A stretch of DNA of 64,000 nucleotides from JADJNY01 sp046349615. Lineage in GTDB: Bacteria; Planctomycetota; UBA1135; GCA-002686595. The stretch covers positions 307,446-371,445 of the forward strand of contig JAXMBZ010000004.1 of assembly GCA_046349615.1 (NCBI GenBank). Direction: 5' to 3'. Both the position numbers and the translations under genes were made by a program. Below, piece by piece: positions 42,901 to 52,399 of this stretch. The notes beneath the pieces were generated by a model. It was not told the DNA's origin. It saw nothing but the letters and a program-made list of their open reading frames with translations, and ran no database searches. Positions within the stretch are counted from its first letter, which is position 1. Every line of letters begins with the position of its first letter.

Positions 42901-44862
42901 TCACTGCGTGCGCGTCGAGAGCACGCCGAGCAGCGCACCCTGCAGCGCGGGATGACCGGAGGCGTAGCGCAGCTCGCGCGCGAGTTCCTCCACCTCGCGC
43001 GTCCCACCCCACGCGCCGATCGCGAAGCCGACGCGGCGCAGGTCCGCCGAGCTCGCCTCGGGCGGCGGCACGCGCAGCTCCTCGCGCAGGACGCGCGGCC
43101 CGCCCGCGACGTCGGCGAGCACGGCCGCTGCGAGCAGCGAGAGGTCGAAGTCGTCGTTCCACACGGACGCGCGCAGGATGGGGAGCACCTCGGGGTCGCC
43201 GAGCTCGAGCAGCGCGCCGCCGAGCTCGACCTGGACGGCGTGCTCGTCCTCGAGCGGGAAGAGCTGGCGCAGGACTTCGAGGTCTTCCGGCCCCGGACGA
43301 CGCCCGAGCGCGCGCAGGAGGCGCAGCGCCTCCGCGCCGGTCGGGGTCGGGTCCGCGGCGAGCGCGGCGCGAACGCGCGAACGCGCGGTGATGCGGCCTT
43401 CCCGACAGAGCGCGACGGCGACGTCGAGCGCCTCGGCGCCCTCGGCCTTCGGCATCCAATCCTCGAGCAGGTTCCCCACCATCGGATCGCGCGCGAAGCG
43501 CACGAGGACCTTCAAGAGCTCGGCATGATCGGCGTGCGTCGCGTCCTCGAGCGCGGCGCGCACGTCGTCCTCCGCGGCGCGCGAGCCGAGGCGCATGCGC
43601 GCGACGCGCGCCGCGAGACGCACGGGCGCGTCGAGGCTCTGCTCGAGGTCCTCGAGCCGCGAGCGCCAACCCGGATCGCCGCTCGTCGCGAACGCGTCGC
43701 ACGCGTCGACGCGGTCGTCGACGGAGAGCCGCGAGAGCTCGGGGTCGACGTAGCGCGCGAGCTCGATCTTGCCCGCGCGCGCGAGCAGCACCGTCGCGCG
43801 ATAGTGCAGACGATCGACCTGCGACGCGCGCTCGACGAGCGACGGCACGACGGACGCGAGGCCCTTCGCCTCGACGACGTCGAGCACGAGGCTCCATTCC
43901 GCGAGGTCGTTCGGCGCCCAGAGGTCGTTGTCGACGAGCGACTGCACCTCGATGGGCATCGCGGCGACGGCGCTCGTGATGCGCGCGGGACCTTCGCCGT
44001 GGAGCAGGAGTTCGAGCTGGTGGTCGCGCGCGCCGGGCCGGTAGAGGCGCGCGGCGCGGCGGAGCACGAGCTCGCGCCGGAACGCGGGGTCGTGCGCGAG
44101 GCGCTGGATCTCGTGGACCTGCCACGCCTCGCCGTCGACGAGCCCGAAGAGCCGCGCGGCGTGCCAGCGCAGGTCGAGCAGGAGCGCGCTCGCGCGGTTG
44201 GGCGCGCTGCCCGCGCGGTCCGCGACGAAGATCAGGAGTTCGCCCGCGGCGTCGTGCAGTCGATGTCCGGGATCGTTCGCGATCTCCTCGACGCGGCGGC
44301 GGCTCGCGGGGCGGTTCGAACGGAGCAGCGCGAGGAGCGCGCACTGCGCGACCTCGTCCTCCTCCGACGTGAGCGAGGTGAACAGCGCGTCGACGCCCGT
44401 CGAGAGCTCGCCGAGCGCGAGGATCGCGGCGAGCCGCTCGACGCCCGCGCCGTGACGCGCGAGATCCTCGAGCGCGAGCCGTTCGCTCACCGCGCCGCAC
44501 GAGCCGAGCGCGAGCCACGCGGCTGCGCGTTTCTCGGGCGAAGGCGCGCTCGTCCCGAGCAACGCGCGCGCGTCGGCGCCCGTGCGCGGCGTGAAGGCGA
44601 CCCGCGCGTCGCGCGCGAGCAGCGCCGTCCACTCCACGGCGGTCGGCAGCGGGCGCGGCGCGGAGCGAGCGGGCGCCTCGGCCTTCGGCGCGGCGTCCTG
44701 CGCGGGCGCGGTCGGCGCCGGCGCCTCCGTCGCTTCGGGCTCGCCGGGGCGGGGCGGCGGCGTCGGGTCGACGCCGCCTTGAGCGGCGCTCGACGGAGCC
44801 AGGGCGAGGACCGCGACGAGGGCGGCGAGGGACGGCGTTCGCGACGCGCGGAGGGAGGACAT
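42901..44862 (-). CDS. Secreted HEAT-repeat protein
   Basis: The 653-residue product has a signal peptide (MSSLRASRTPSLAALVAVLALAPSSAAQ), a Pro/Ala-rich stretch (about 30-80), and then alpha-helical HEAT-like repeats to the end (RLAAILALGELSTGVDALFTSL, EVAQCALLALLRSN, ALQGALLGVL). Start at 44862 is chosen for the signal peptide; an upstream ATG at 44961 adds 33 residues without sense. It is probably first in an operon with the SAM hydrolase (13-nt gap), arginase, exporter and methyltransferase/ruler genes. No enzyme motif is seen. Confidence 0.83.
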   Translation of the reverse strand: MSSLRASRTPSLAALVAVLALAPSSAAQGGVDPTPPPRPGEPEATEAPAPTAPAQDAAPKAEAPARSAPRPLPTAVEWTALLARDARVAFTPRTGADARALLGTSAPSPEKRAAAWLALGSCGAVSERLALEDLARHGAGVERLAAILALGELSTGVDALFTSLTSEEDEVAQCALLALLRSNRPASRRRVEEIANDPGHRLHDAAGELLIFVADRAGSAPNRASALLLDLRWHAARLFGLVDGEAWQVHEIQRLAHDPAFRRELVLRRAARLYRPGARDHQLELLLHGEGPARITSAVAAMPIEVQSLVDNDLWAPNDLAEWSLVLDVVEAKGLASVVPSLVERASQVDRLHYRATVLLARAGKIELARYVDPELSRLSVDDRVDACDAFATSGDPGWRSRLEDLEQSLDAPVRLAARVARMRLGSRAAEDDVRAALEDATHADHAELLKVLVRFARDPMVGNLLEDWMPKAEGAEALDVAVALCREGRITARSRVRAALAADPTPTGAEALRLLRALGRRPGPEDLEVLRQLFPLEDEHAVQVELGGALLELGDPEVLPILRASVWNDDFDLSLLAAAVLADVAGGPRVLREELRVPPPEASSADLRRVGFAIGAWGGTREVEELARELRYASGHPALQGALLGVLSTRTQ

Positions 44863-44976
44863 CGGGCGCTCTCGGGGCGGCGGGCTGTCTATCGACAACT
44901 CGAAGCGGATGGCATAGCGCACGCGAGGCGCGGAAGCCACCGCGCGGCGCCCATCGCGCACCCACCGCTCCTCCGT

Positions 44977-45008
44977 CCCCGGAGTGGTCCGCCGCGGCGG
45001 CTCCGGGG
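44977..45008 (-). terminator. Possible terminator hairpin after the lipoprotein gene
   Basis: CCCCGGAG (44977-44984) pairs with CTCCGGGG (45001-45008), and the self-complementary CCGCCGCGGCGG lies between (44989-45000). It is 62 nt below the lipoprotein stop on the minus strand. No T-tract. Confidence 0.4.
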
Positions 45009-45070
45009 CGCGGCCCGCCGTGCGGATCGGAAGCGCTTTCCGTCCGTCGACGGTGCGGCGCGACGGAGCG

Positions 45071-45442
45071 TCACTCCTCCCGCGGCGGACGGACGAGGTT
45101 CAGGACGACCTCGAGGGTCCCCCCGCGCAGCGGCCGGACGCGCAGGCTCGCCTTCCGGCCGTCGCTCGCCTCCGCGTTCACGTCCCCCTCGTCGCCGACG
45201 GCGAGCCCGCGCAGCTCGAAGCGCCCGCGCTCGTCGCTGCGGGAGGTCGAGGAGCGCGGCCCGCGCACGGTGACGTTCGCCACGGGCTCGCCGCTCGCGG
45301 CGTCGAGGAGCGTCCCGGCGATCGTCACGGGCGCGTCCGCGGCGCTCGACGCGGAGCCGGAGCGGGCGGAGCCGCGCTCGTCCGCGCAGCACGCGGCGAG
45401 GGCGGCGAGGGCGAGGACGAACGTCGCGAGGGCGGGCTTCAT
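45071..45442 (-). CDS. Small lipoprotein with carboxypeptidase-regulatory-like domain
   Basis: The 123-residue protein begins with a signal and lipobox (LALAALAAC, cysteine at about 18), so it is likely a lipoprotein. The rest is one carboxypeptidase-regulatory-like fold (VTIAGTLLDAASGEPVANVTVRGPRSSTSRSDERGRFELRGL). The ATG at 45442 overlaps the stop of the phosphohexomutase gene (ATGA), so the two are translationally coupled. Function unknown; a single such domain often serves as a structural add-on at the cell surface. Confidence 0.82.
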   Translation of the reverse strand: MKPALATFVLALAALAACCADERGSARSGSASSAADAPVTIAGTLLDAASGEPVANVTVRGPRSSTSRSDERGRFELRGLAVGDEGDVNAEASDGRKASLRVRPLRGGTLEVVLNLVRPPREE

Positions 45443-46791
45443 GCTTCGGGTTCTCCGAGGAGCGCCACGATCTCGTCGCGCTTCTGGTCGCGCAAGCGCG
45501 CGTTCGACGCTTCCAGGTTCAACCGCAGCAAGGGCTCCGTGTTCGACGGGCGCACGTTGAACCACCACCACTCGCTCTGCCCGAGGTCGCCGAACTCGAC
45601 CGTGATGCCGTCGAGCTCGTCCTGGCGGCCCGCCTTGTACTTCGTCTTGAGGTCCGCGATCGCCTTCGCCTTGTCCTCGACGTGGAAGTTGATCTCGCCG
45701 GTCGCGTGGTAGCGCCGCAGGTCCTGCACGAGCGCGGAGAACGGCTCCTTCGAACGCGAGAGCAGGTTGAGCGCCTGCACCATCGCGATGACGCCCGAGT
45801 CGCACACGTAGTTCTCGGCGAAGTAGAAGTGCCCGCTGAGCTCGCCGCCGAACACGGCGCCCTTCGCGCGCATCGTCGCCTTGATGAAGGAGTGCCCGAC
45901 GCGGTCGCGGATCGGCACGCCGCCCGCCTTCTTCACCTCTTCCTTGACGACCCACGACGAGCGCAGGTCGTAGACGATCGGCACGCCGGGCTTCGTCTTG
46001 AGCAGCTCGCGCGCGAGCAGCGCCGTCATCAGGTCGTTGCCGACGGTCTTGCCCTGCTCGTCGACGAAGCAGCAGCGGTCCGCGTCGCCGTCGAAGCCGA
46101 TGCCGAGGCGGCTCTTCGTCTTCAGGACGAGCGCGCGCACCGCGTCGAGGTTCTCTTCCTTGAGCGGGTTCGCCTCGTGGTTCGGGAACGTGCCGTCGAG
46201 CTCCATGAAGAGCGTGTGCGCCTTCACCTTCGGGAGGCGCTCGAGCACGCGCGGCAGCGTGTAGGCCGCCATGCCGTTCGCCGCGTCGATCGCGACGTCG
46301 ATCGGCGCCTCGAGCCGCGCGAAGCGCGCGACGTGGTCGGCGTAGGCGGCGAGCAGGTCGGCGGTCTCGAGCTTCCCGCGCTTCGCGACCGGCGCCGGGT
46401 ACGGTTCCTTGCACATCCGTTCGATGTCGAGGATCCCGTTCGCGGCCGAGATCGGCTTCGCGCCCGCGGCGCAGAGCTTCATGCCGTTGTACTCGCCCGG
46501 GTTGTGCGACGCGGTCACGTTCAAGCCGCCGTCGCAGGGCTGCGAGCCGATCGCCCAGTAGGCCATCGGCGTCTCGGCGAGGCCGATCGCGAGCACGTCG
46601 CAGCCCGCGTCGCGCACCCCCTCGATCACCGCGTCGGCGATCGCCGGGCTGTGGGTCCGCATGTCGCGCCCGATGACGAGGCGCTTCGCCTGGAGGAGCC
46701 GTGCGAACGCGTTGCCGATCTTCTTCGCGAGGACGGGGTCGAGCTCGCCCGGCACCTTCCCGCGGATGTCGTAGGCCTTGAAGATTCCCAT
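45439..46791 (-). CDS. manB: Phosphomannomutase/phosphoglucomutase
   Basis: The 450-residue alpha-D-phosphohexomutase moves phosphate between C1 and C6 of mannose (or glucose) for sugar-nucleotide synthesis. The active-site serine is S95 in TASHNPGEYNGMKL. The magnesium loop is GFDGDADRCCF (D234, D236, D238), and the sugar-specificity loop GELSGH fits bifunctional PMM/PGM of the AlgC type. The C-terminal phosphate loop is VRPSNTEPLLRL. It supplies precursors for the nearby surface-glycan genes. It starts at ATG 46791 and is coupled to the lipoprotein gene. Confidence 0.93.
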   Translation of the reverse strand: MGIFKAYDIRGKVPGELDPVLAKKIGNAFARLLQAKRLVIGRDMRTHSPAIADAVIEGVRDAGCDVLAIGLAETPMAYWAIGSQPCDGGLNVTASHNPGEYNGMKLCAAGAKPISAANGILDIERMCKEPYPAPVAKRGKLETADLLAAYADHVARFARLEAPIDVAIDAANGMAAYTLPRVLERLPKVKAHTLFMELDGTFPNHEANPLKEENLDAVRALVLKTKSRLGIGFDGDADRCCFVDEQGKTVGNDLMTALLARELLKTKPGVPIVYDLRSSWVVKEEVKKAGGVPIRDRVGHSFIKATMRAKGAVFGGELSGHFYFAENYVCDSGVIAMVQALNLLSRSKEPFSALVQDLRRYHATGEINFHVEDKAKAIADLKTKYKAGRQDELDGITVEFGDLGQSEWWWFNVRPSNTEPLLRLNLEASNARLRDQKRDEIVALLGEPEA

Positions 46792-46972
46792 GGCGCGAGA
46801 GGCTCCCCGGCCCCGCGCCCGGGGTCAAGCGCCGAGACGGGGACCTCGCGCCGAAGGCCCGCGCCGCGGCGGCCCGGCGGACGGCGCGAAATTCCCCAGA
46901 AGGCCGTCCAGTGCGGTACCGCCCGCGCCACGACCGCCGGACCGCCCCCTCCTCCCCGACCGAGACCTCCCC

Positions 46973-49252
46973 ATGCCCTGCTCCCCGTCGCGCCCCGGAT
47001 CCGGCCGCCTCGCCGCCCACGTCCTCGCCCTCCTCCTCGCCGGCGCCCCCGCCCTCGCGCAGTCCGTCCCGATCGTGCGCGTCAACCGGGACCCTCGCAC
47101 GGACCTCAACCTCGTGCCGGGCAGCGGGGCGTCGCTCCACCACATCACGCAGTCGGGCTCCTACTACCTCTCCGCGCCGATCCAGTGCGGCCCGGGACAG
47201 ACCGGGATCTCGATCGATCCGGGCGCGGACTCGGTCGTCATCGACTTCAACGGGTTCGCGGTCGTCGGCGCGGCGGGTCAGACGTCGCTCCACGGGCTCG
47301 ACTGTCCCGCGGCGACGACGCGGCGCTCGAGCGTGACGCTCGTCGGCCCCCGCATCCTCTTCTTCGGCGGCGATGGGCTTTCCGTGGCGTCGACGGAGAA
47401 CGTCGACGTCTCGGGCGCTCTCGTCGCGCAGTGCGGCGGCGCGGGGATGCGCTACACCGGCGACTCGCACATCTGCACGGCGGCCCGCAACGTCGTGCGG
47501 CACTGCTCGACCGGAGTGAGCGCGACCGACGTCGACCTGTCCGTGCTCAGCGGCCTCGCCGTGATCGACTGCACGCGCGGCATCGAAGTCGTGCGCGGCG
47601 AGTTGGACCTCTCGGACGCGAACCTGCGCGGCTCGAGCACCGAGTCGCTCTTCGTCGACGCGACCGCGAGCGCCGGCGGAGGCGGAGCCGGCGGCTCGTT
47701 CCGGGCGCGGCTCGAGCGGTGCAGCCTCGCCGGCGGCCTCGGTTGCCGCGTGCTCTCGAACGTCGGGCTCGATCTCGCGCTGCGGGACGTGAGCATCACC
47801 GACAGCACGAGCCACGGACTCGACGTCGAGCTCTCGGGCGTGCTCCCCGTCCCCTCGGTCCGAAGGGTCCAAAGCTGGACGAGCGTCGTCGAACGCTGCG
47901 CCGGCTCCGGCCTGCACGTGACGCGCTCGGTCGACGACCCCGTGCAGGTCGTCCTCGACGGCGTCCGCATCGCGCAGAACGGCTCGCACGGTGTCGAGCT
48001 CGCGGGCGGCGCCGCGCTCGACGTCACGAACTCGTCCTCCTCGAGCAACGGCGGTTCGGGCGTCCACGTCGCGTTCGCGGGGAGCACCACGTCGCTCGCG
48101 CTCGGCGAATGCCGGCTCTCGGGACTGCAGTGCGACGGCAACGCGCTCGACGGGCTCCACGTCGACGCGACGACGCAGCCCTACTTCGCCAAGGTGTCGA
48201 TGCAGGACGCGCACTTCGTCAACAACCAGCGCGACGGGCTCGCCTTGTTCAACGTGACGTGCCAGACGACGAAGGGCACCTTCAAGTCGAACGGACGCGA
48301 CGGGATGCACGCGGAGGACAGCGACCTCGACGTGTCGGTCCTCGGCATCGCGGACAACGGCGAGAACGGCGTGTACACGCTGCGCACGCGGCACAAGGGT
48401 TGGGACGGGATGATCTACGGCAACCACCGCTCGGGCATCTCCGCGACGGACAGCGTGCTCCAGTATCGCAACGTGCAGATCTACCGGAACACCGAGGACG
48501 GCGTGCGCCTCGCGCACTCGACGTACGAGCAGCAGCTCGGCAACCTCGACCAGTGCGGGCTCAACGGTCTCGCCGCGACGGACAGCCGCGTCGTGCTCGA
48601 CGGCACGATGGTCTCGAACAACGGGCAGGACGGACTGCACCTCGAGCGCACGAACACGTGGTGCGCGCGCGTGCGCTGCGAGGACAACGGCGGCGACGGG
48701 ATCCAAGCCGTCTCGCCGCCCGGCCTGCCGTCGACGGAGCTCACGCTCGAGCACGGCTCCTCGTCCGGCAACGGCGGCTACGGCGCGCTCGTGCAGGGCG
48801 TGGCCATCCCGAAGTTCCTCGACTACATGAAGAAGGGCAACTCGGCCGGCGGGATCGCGGTGCTGCCGCTCGGCGGCTGCGCGCCCGTGCCGGTGAGCAT
48901 CACGGGCTGCACGTTCGACCAGAACGGCGGCGTCGCGTGCGACGTGCAGAGCGCGAAGGGCGGCGTGATCGAGCGCTGCAACGTGAGCTCGAGCAGCGTC
49001 GGCGTCCACGTCGGCGACGCGACCGGCGCCGGCTGCGCCAGCGGCGTGCGCGTCGTCGATTGCAACGTCAGCCAGTGCGGGACGGGCGTCGCGGTCGACG
49101 GCGGCGGTGCGTGCCTCGTCGTGCGCAACCTCGCGACGGGCTGCACGGTCGCGCCCTTCGCGGTCGGCGCGGGGAACCTCCTCGGCCCGGTGATCTCGAC
49201 GCAGGGCGCCCTCGACGTCGCGACGAACCCGAACGCGAACTACGCCCAGTAG
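46973..49252 (+). CDS. Secreted right-handed parallel beta-helix protein
   Basis: The 759-residue protein has a signal peptide (LAAHVLALLLAGAPALAQ) and then a long series of short repeats of right-handed beta-helix type: 'x-x-N-G-x-x-G-(V/L)-x-(V/L)' turns such as NGSHGVELAGG, NGGSGVHV, NQRDGLALFN, NGRDGMHAED and NGENGVYTL. No lyase catalytic residues are evident. Such proteins bind or process polysaccharides at the cell surface. It is divergent from manB, with 181 nt between. Start ATG 46973 is used for the signal peptide. Confidence 0.85.
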   Translation: MPCSPSRPGSGRLAAHVLALLLAGAPALAQSVPIVRVNRDPRTDLNLVPGSGASLHHITQSGSYYLSAPIQCGPGQTGISIDPGADSVVIDFNGFAVVGAAGQTSLHGLDCPAATTRRSSVTLVGPRILFFGGDGLSVASTENVDVSGALVAQCGGAGMRYTGDSHICTAARNVVRHCSTGVSATDVDLSVLSGLAVIDCTRGIEVVRGELDLSDANLRGSSTESLFVDATASAGGGGAGGSFRARLERCSLAGGLGCRVLSNVGLDLALRDVSITDSTSHGLDVELSGVLPVPSVRRVQSWTSVVERCAGSGLHVTRSVDDPVQVVLDGVRIAQNGSHGVELAGGAALDVTNSSSSSNGGSGVHVAFAGSTTSLALGECRLSGLQCDGNALDGLHVDATTQPYFAKVSMQDAHFVNNQRDGLALFNVTCQTTKGTFKSNGRDGMHAEDSDLDVSVLGIADNGENGVYTLRTRHKGWDGMIYGNHRSGISATDSVLQYRNVQIYRNTEDGVRLAHSTYEQQLGNLDQCGLNGLAATDSRVVLDGTMVSNNGQDGLHLERTNTWCARVRCEDNGGDGIQAVSPPGLPSTELTLEHGSSSGNGGYGALVQGVAIPKFLDYMKKGNSAGGIAVLPLGGCAPVPVSITGCTFDQNGGVACDVQSAKGGVIERCNVSSSSVGVHVGDATGAGCASGVRVVDCNVSQCGTGVAVDGGGACLVVRNLATGCTVAPFAVGAGNLLGPVISTQGALDVATNPNANYAQ

Positions 49253-49699
49253 GCGCGGGCCGACGGGAGGCTCGGGGCGAACAGATCGCGATCGAGGCGT
49301 GCGGCCGGGGCCGCGATCGCGTAGAGTGTCGGGACGATCGCGCGGCGGGATCCTCCCGCCGTGCTCCGCTTCTTCGCGCTCTGGTTCGGCACGAAGGCCC
49401 GGCCCACTCTCCCGAGCCCCGTTGGAGCCGACCTTGTCTCGTGTGCCTTCGCTCGCGCGCCGGCGTTTCGCCGCGCAGCGCCGCGGTCACGCTCTCGGGC
49501 ACCGCAGCGCACCGCGCGGGCTCGCGCAGCCGCACGCGCGCCCCGCGCGCCGAACGCGAGCCCTCGCTCGGCTCGCGTGCGCCCACGGACGGCTCCCTCG
49601 CCCGCGCGCCACGCGCGCTAGCGGGCTCACGCACCCCGACGCGAGGAAGGCCCTTTTGGCCCTCTCATCGCTGCGGGTGGACCAAACGAATCGATTCTC
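49253..49699. other. Gene-free leader region before the RRM gene
   Basis: About 450 nt with no supportable gene. Short frames have no domain or ribosome binding site. A long 5' untranslated region is possible, because the RRM gene has no other close promoter region and no clear Shine-Dalgarno sequence. Confidence 0.5.
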
Positions 49700-50008
49700 A
49701 TGGGTACCAAGCTCTACGTCGGCAATTTGAACTTCACCACGACCGAGGACGCCCTCAAGGCCGCCTTCTCCAGCAACGGCCGCAGCGTCCGCGGCGTCAC
49801 GATCCCGAGCGACCGTGAGACGGGCCGCCCGCGCGGCTTCGCGTTCGTCGACATGGCGACGGACGCCGATGCGAAGGCCGCGATCGCCGCCCTCGACGGC
49901 AAGGACCTCGACGGTCGCAGCCTCAAGGTGAACGAAGCGCAGGACCGTCCGGCGCGCGGCCCCGGCGGCGGTGGCGGCGGCGGCGGCGGCTTCGGTCGTC
50001 GCGGCTGA
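49700..50008 (+). CDS. Small RRM RNA-binding protein
   Basis: The 102-residue protein is a single RNA recognition motif: RNP2 LYVGNL at 5-10 and RNP1 RGFAFVDM at 45-52, followed by a glycine-rich tail (89-102) ending in GFGRRG. Such proteins resemble cyanobacterial Rbp cold-responsive RNA-binding proteins and act on mRNA stability or translation. The gene is monocistronic, followed by a hairpin at 50034-50065. The upstream 450-nt gene-free leader may carry regulation. Confidence 0.92.
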   Translation: MGTKLYVGNLNFTTTEDALKAAFSSNGRSVRGVTIPSDRETGRPRGFAFVDMATDADAKAAIAALDGKDLDGRSLKVNEAQDRPARGPGGGGGGGGGFGRRG

Positions 50009-50033
50009 GCCGGCGTCCCCCGACGTCGATGGC

Positions 50034-50065
50034 GCGCGGGAGGTTCCTCCGGGAGCCTCCCGCGC
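50034..50065 (+). terminator. Terminator hairpin after the RRM gene
   Basis: GCGCGGGAGG (50034-50043) and CCTCCCGCGC (50056-50065) form a perfect 10-bp stem with a 12-nt loop, 26 nt after the RRM stop. TCGTTCGT follows, a poor T-tract. Confidence 0.6.
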
Positions 50066-50157
50066 TCGTTCGTGAGGGACGAGCGCGGCACCCGCGCAGC
50101 AGCGGGCCCCGCGGACGCGAGGTGCTCCAGGCGCGCACGTGCTAGCCTCGGCGCGCC

Positions 50158-51039
50158 ATGGATACCCCGACTTCCCCGGTCGATCCGTGCGCGGCGCCCG
50201 CGGCTCCGCGCCTCCCCCGTCCCGTGCGGATCCTCGTCTGGAGCTTGCTCGCGCTCGCGGGCGTGACGACGCTCGCGGTCACCGGCGCCGTCGTGCACGC
50301 GCGCGCGAATCCGGACTTCTGGACCTACGTGAAGGACGTCCGCGCCTCGGACGACCTCGTGCGGCCGCTACCGGGCCAGGGGCGCGTGCTCGCCTCGAGC
50401 GGCGAACTGCAGCTCGGCGACGGCGCTCCCTTCGCGGCTCCCGAAGAGGGTCGCGAACTCGCGCAGGTCGACTTCGTGCTCACCCACGGGGAGGAGGAAC
50501 TCCTGCGCCTCCGTCACACGACCGCCTGGACCTACGGCCCCGACGGCGCGGCGCGCACGAGCCTCGCGCTGCGCACGGAACAGCTCACGACGCACCCCGA
50601 AATGCGGGCGCGCGTTCGCATCGGGCTCGTGGGGGCCGACCGGCTCGTCGGGCCCGATTCCGCGCGGGCCGGCGGGATCGTCTACGACGTTCAACTGCTC
50701 GCCGGAGGCGGAGAGTCCACGCTCGAAACGGTCGAACTCCACGGTTGGCCCGGACTCGCGGAGGTCGAGGCCGGAGCGCTGACGGCCACGCCGCTCGACG
50801 GCCTGCTTCCCTGGCGAACGGTGCCCGAGGGTGGCTACGTGGCCCACCTGCGGCAGGACCTGCGCCTGACCGCGAGCCGCACCTCGAACGGCGGCCAGTC
50901 GATCGGCATCGGGGACGCCGAGTACGCCGCGAGCACGGGGGAGTACGACTACGGCGTCGAGGTCGACGTCCACGCCGGAGCCTGGAACCGCAAGTGGACG
51001 CGGACCTTCCACCGGGAGTTCGGCTTCCATCCGAACTGA
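50158..51039 (+). CDS. Single-membrane-span protein of unknown function
   Basis: The 293 residues include one membrane helix at about 25-47 (ILVWSLLALAGVTTLAVTGAVV) and a soluble remainder of mixed beta strands (QVDFVLTHGEEELLRL, TAWTYGPDGAARTSLAL, RQDLRLTASRTSNGGQS) ending in TFHREFGFHPN. The large part would lie outside the cytoplasm. I do not recognise a family. It converges on the aminotransferase with a 22-nt gap. Confidence 0.75.
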   Translation: MDTPTSPVDPCAAPAAPRLPRPVRILVWSLLALAGVTTLAVTGAVVHARANPDFWTYVKDVRASDDLVRPLPGQGRVLASSGELQLGDGAPFAAPEEGRELAQVDFVLTHGEEELLRLRHTTAWTYGPDGAARTSLALRTEQLTTHPEMRARVRIGLVGADRLVGPDSARAGGIVYDVQLLAGGGESTLETVELHGWPGLAEVEAGALTATPLDGLLPWRTVPEGGYVAHLRQDLRLTASRTSNGGQSIGIGDAEYAASTGEYDYGVEVDVHAGAWNRKWTRTFHREFGFHPN

Positions 51040-51061
51040 GCCCGCCGCCGAGCCGCGCGCG

Positions 51062-52255
51062 TTACACGCGCACCTTCGCGCTCACGAACGCGCGCACGCG
51101 GCGCATCGCCTCCTGGATGTTCGCCTCGCTGTTCGCGTAGCTGAAGCGCAGGTAGCCCTCGCCGAACGCGCCGAAGCTCGTACCCGAGAGGCACGACACG
51201 CCCGCTTCGTTGAGGAGCAGCGTCTCGAGCTCGCGCGACGGGATGCCCGTGCCCTTGACGTTCGCGAACGCGTAGAACGCGCCCTTCGGCGTCGTGCAGC
51301 GGAACCCGGGGATCGAGTTCAGCTCCTTCACGATCAGCTTGCGCCGCGCGTCGAACGCGGTGCGCATGCGCTCGACCGCGTCCTGCGGACCTTCGAGCGC
51401 CTCCATCGCGGCCATCTGCGCCGCGGCGTTCGTGCACGACACCGTGTTGATCTGCAGGCGTTCGGCGTGCGCGACGAGGCTCTTCGGCCACACGCTGAAG
51501 CCGAGGCGCCAGCCCGTCATCGCGTACGTCTTGCTCCATCCGTCGAGCAGGATCGCGCGATCGCGCAGCGACTCGTACGAGAGGATGCTCGTGTGCTGCT
51601 CGCCGTCGTAGAGCAGGCGCGAGTAGATCTCGTCGCACATCACCGCGACGTGCGGGTGCTTCTCGAGCCCCGCGACGAGGCGGTCGAGGTCCTTCTTCGG
51701 CACGACGCCGCCCGTCGGGTTCGCGGGCGTGTTCACGATCAGGAGGCGCGTCCTCGGCGTGATCTTCCCGAGCGTCTCGTCGACGTCGAACGCAAACCCC
51801 TTCTCCTCGACGAGCGGGATCGGCACCGGCGTGGCACCGCTGAACTTGATCGCCGACTCGTAGATCGGGAAGCCGGGGTTCGGATAGAGGATCTCCGTGC
51901 CGGGCTCGCCGAAGAGCATGATCGCGAAGAACATCGTCGGCTTGCCGCCGGGGACGATGAGCACGTCGTCGGGCGACACGTGCTTCGCCTTGTGGAAGCG
52001 CATGCAGTAGCGCGCGACGCTCTCGCGCACCGGCAGGAGCCCCTTCGCGGGCGTGTAGCCGTGGAAGCCGTCGGCGAGCGCCTTCCGTCCCGCCTCGACG
52101 ATGTTCTCGGGCGTGCGGAAGTCCGGCGCGCCGATGTGCAGGTGGACGATGTTCTTCCCCTGCGCCTCGAGCGCCTTGACCTTGTTGACGACCTCGAATG
52201 CGGTCTCGGTACCGAGCGCGTGCATGCGCGCGGCGAGTTGCAGACGTGCTTCCAC
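51062..52255 (-). CDS. Class I PLP-dependent aminotransferase
   Basis: The 397-residue enzyme transfers an amino group between an amino acid and a keto acid, probably aspartate or aromatic/alanine substrates. PLP sites are N178 (NTPANPTGG), D208 (CDEIY) and the Schiff-base lysine K242 in GWSKTYAMTGWRLG. The AspC-type Iβ/Iγ subgroup fits but the substrate is not certain. It is transcribed towards the RRM-side gene and has a 144-nt region up to the UbiA gene stop. Confidence 0.92.
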   Translation of the reverse strand: MEARLQLAARMHALGTETAFEVVNKVKALEAQGKNIVHLHIGAPDFRTPENIVEAGRKALADGFHGYTPAKGLLPVRESVARYCMRFHKAKHVSPDDVLIVPGGKPTMFFAIMLFGEPGTEILYPNPGFPIYESAIKFSGATPVPIPLVEEKGFAFDVDETLGKITPRTRLLIVNTPANPTGGVVPKKDLDRLVAGLEKHPHVAVMCDEIYSRLLYDGEQHTSILSYESLRDRAILLDGWSKTYAMTGWRLGFSVWPKSLVAHAERLQINTVSCTNAAAQMAAMEALEGPQDAVERMRTAFDARRKLIVKELNSIPGFRCTTPKGAFYAFANVKGTGIPSRELETLLLNEAGVSCLSGTSFGAFGEGYLRFSYANSEANIQEAMRRVRAFVSAKVRV

Positions 52256-52399
52256 GGGGGGCCTTTCGCTCTCGAAAGCGCGCGCGGCGGGCCGCGGGGA
52301 TTCCGCGGTCCGGCGCGTGCGGCGTGAACGCAGAGTGTAGCGCCGCGGCCCCGAGCGGCAATCGCGCGCGCGTGCCCGCTCGGGCAGCTCCCGCGCTCC

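Noticed and set aside
49068..49634. Minus-strand frame of 188 residues between the beta-helix and RRM genes
   Set aside because: It overlaps the end of the beta-helix gene, is arginine-rich, and has no start signal.
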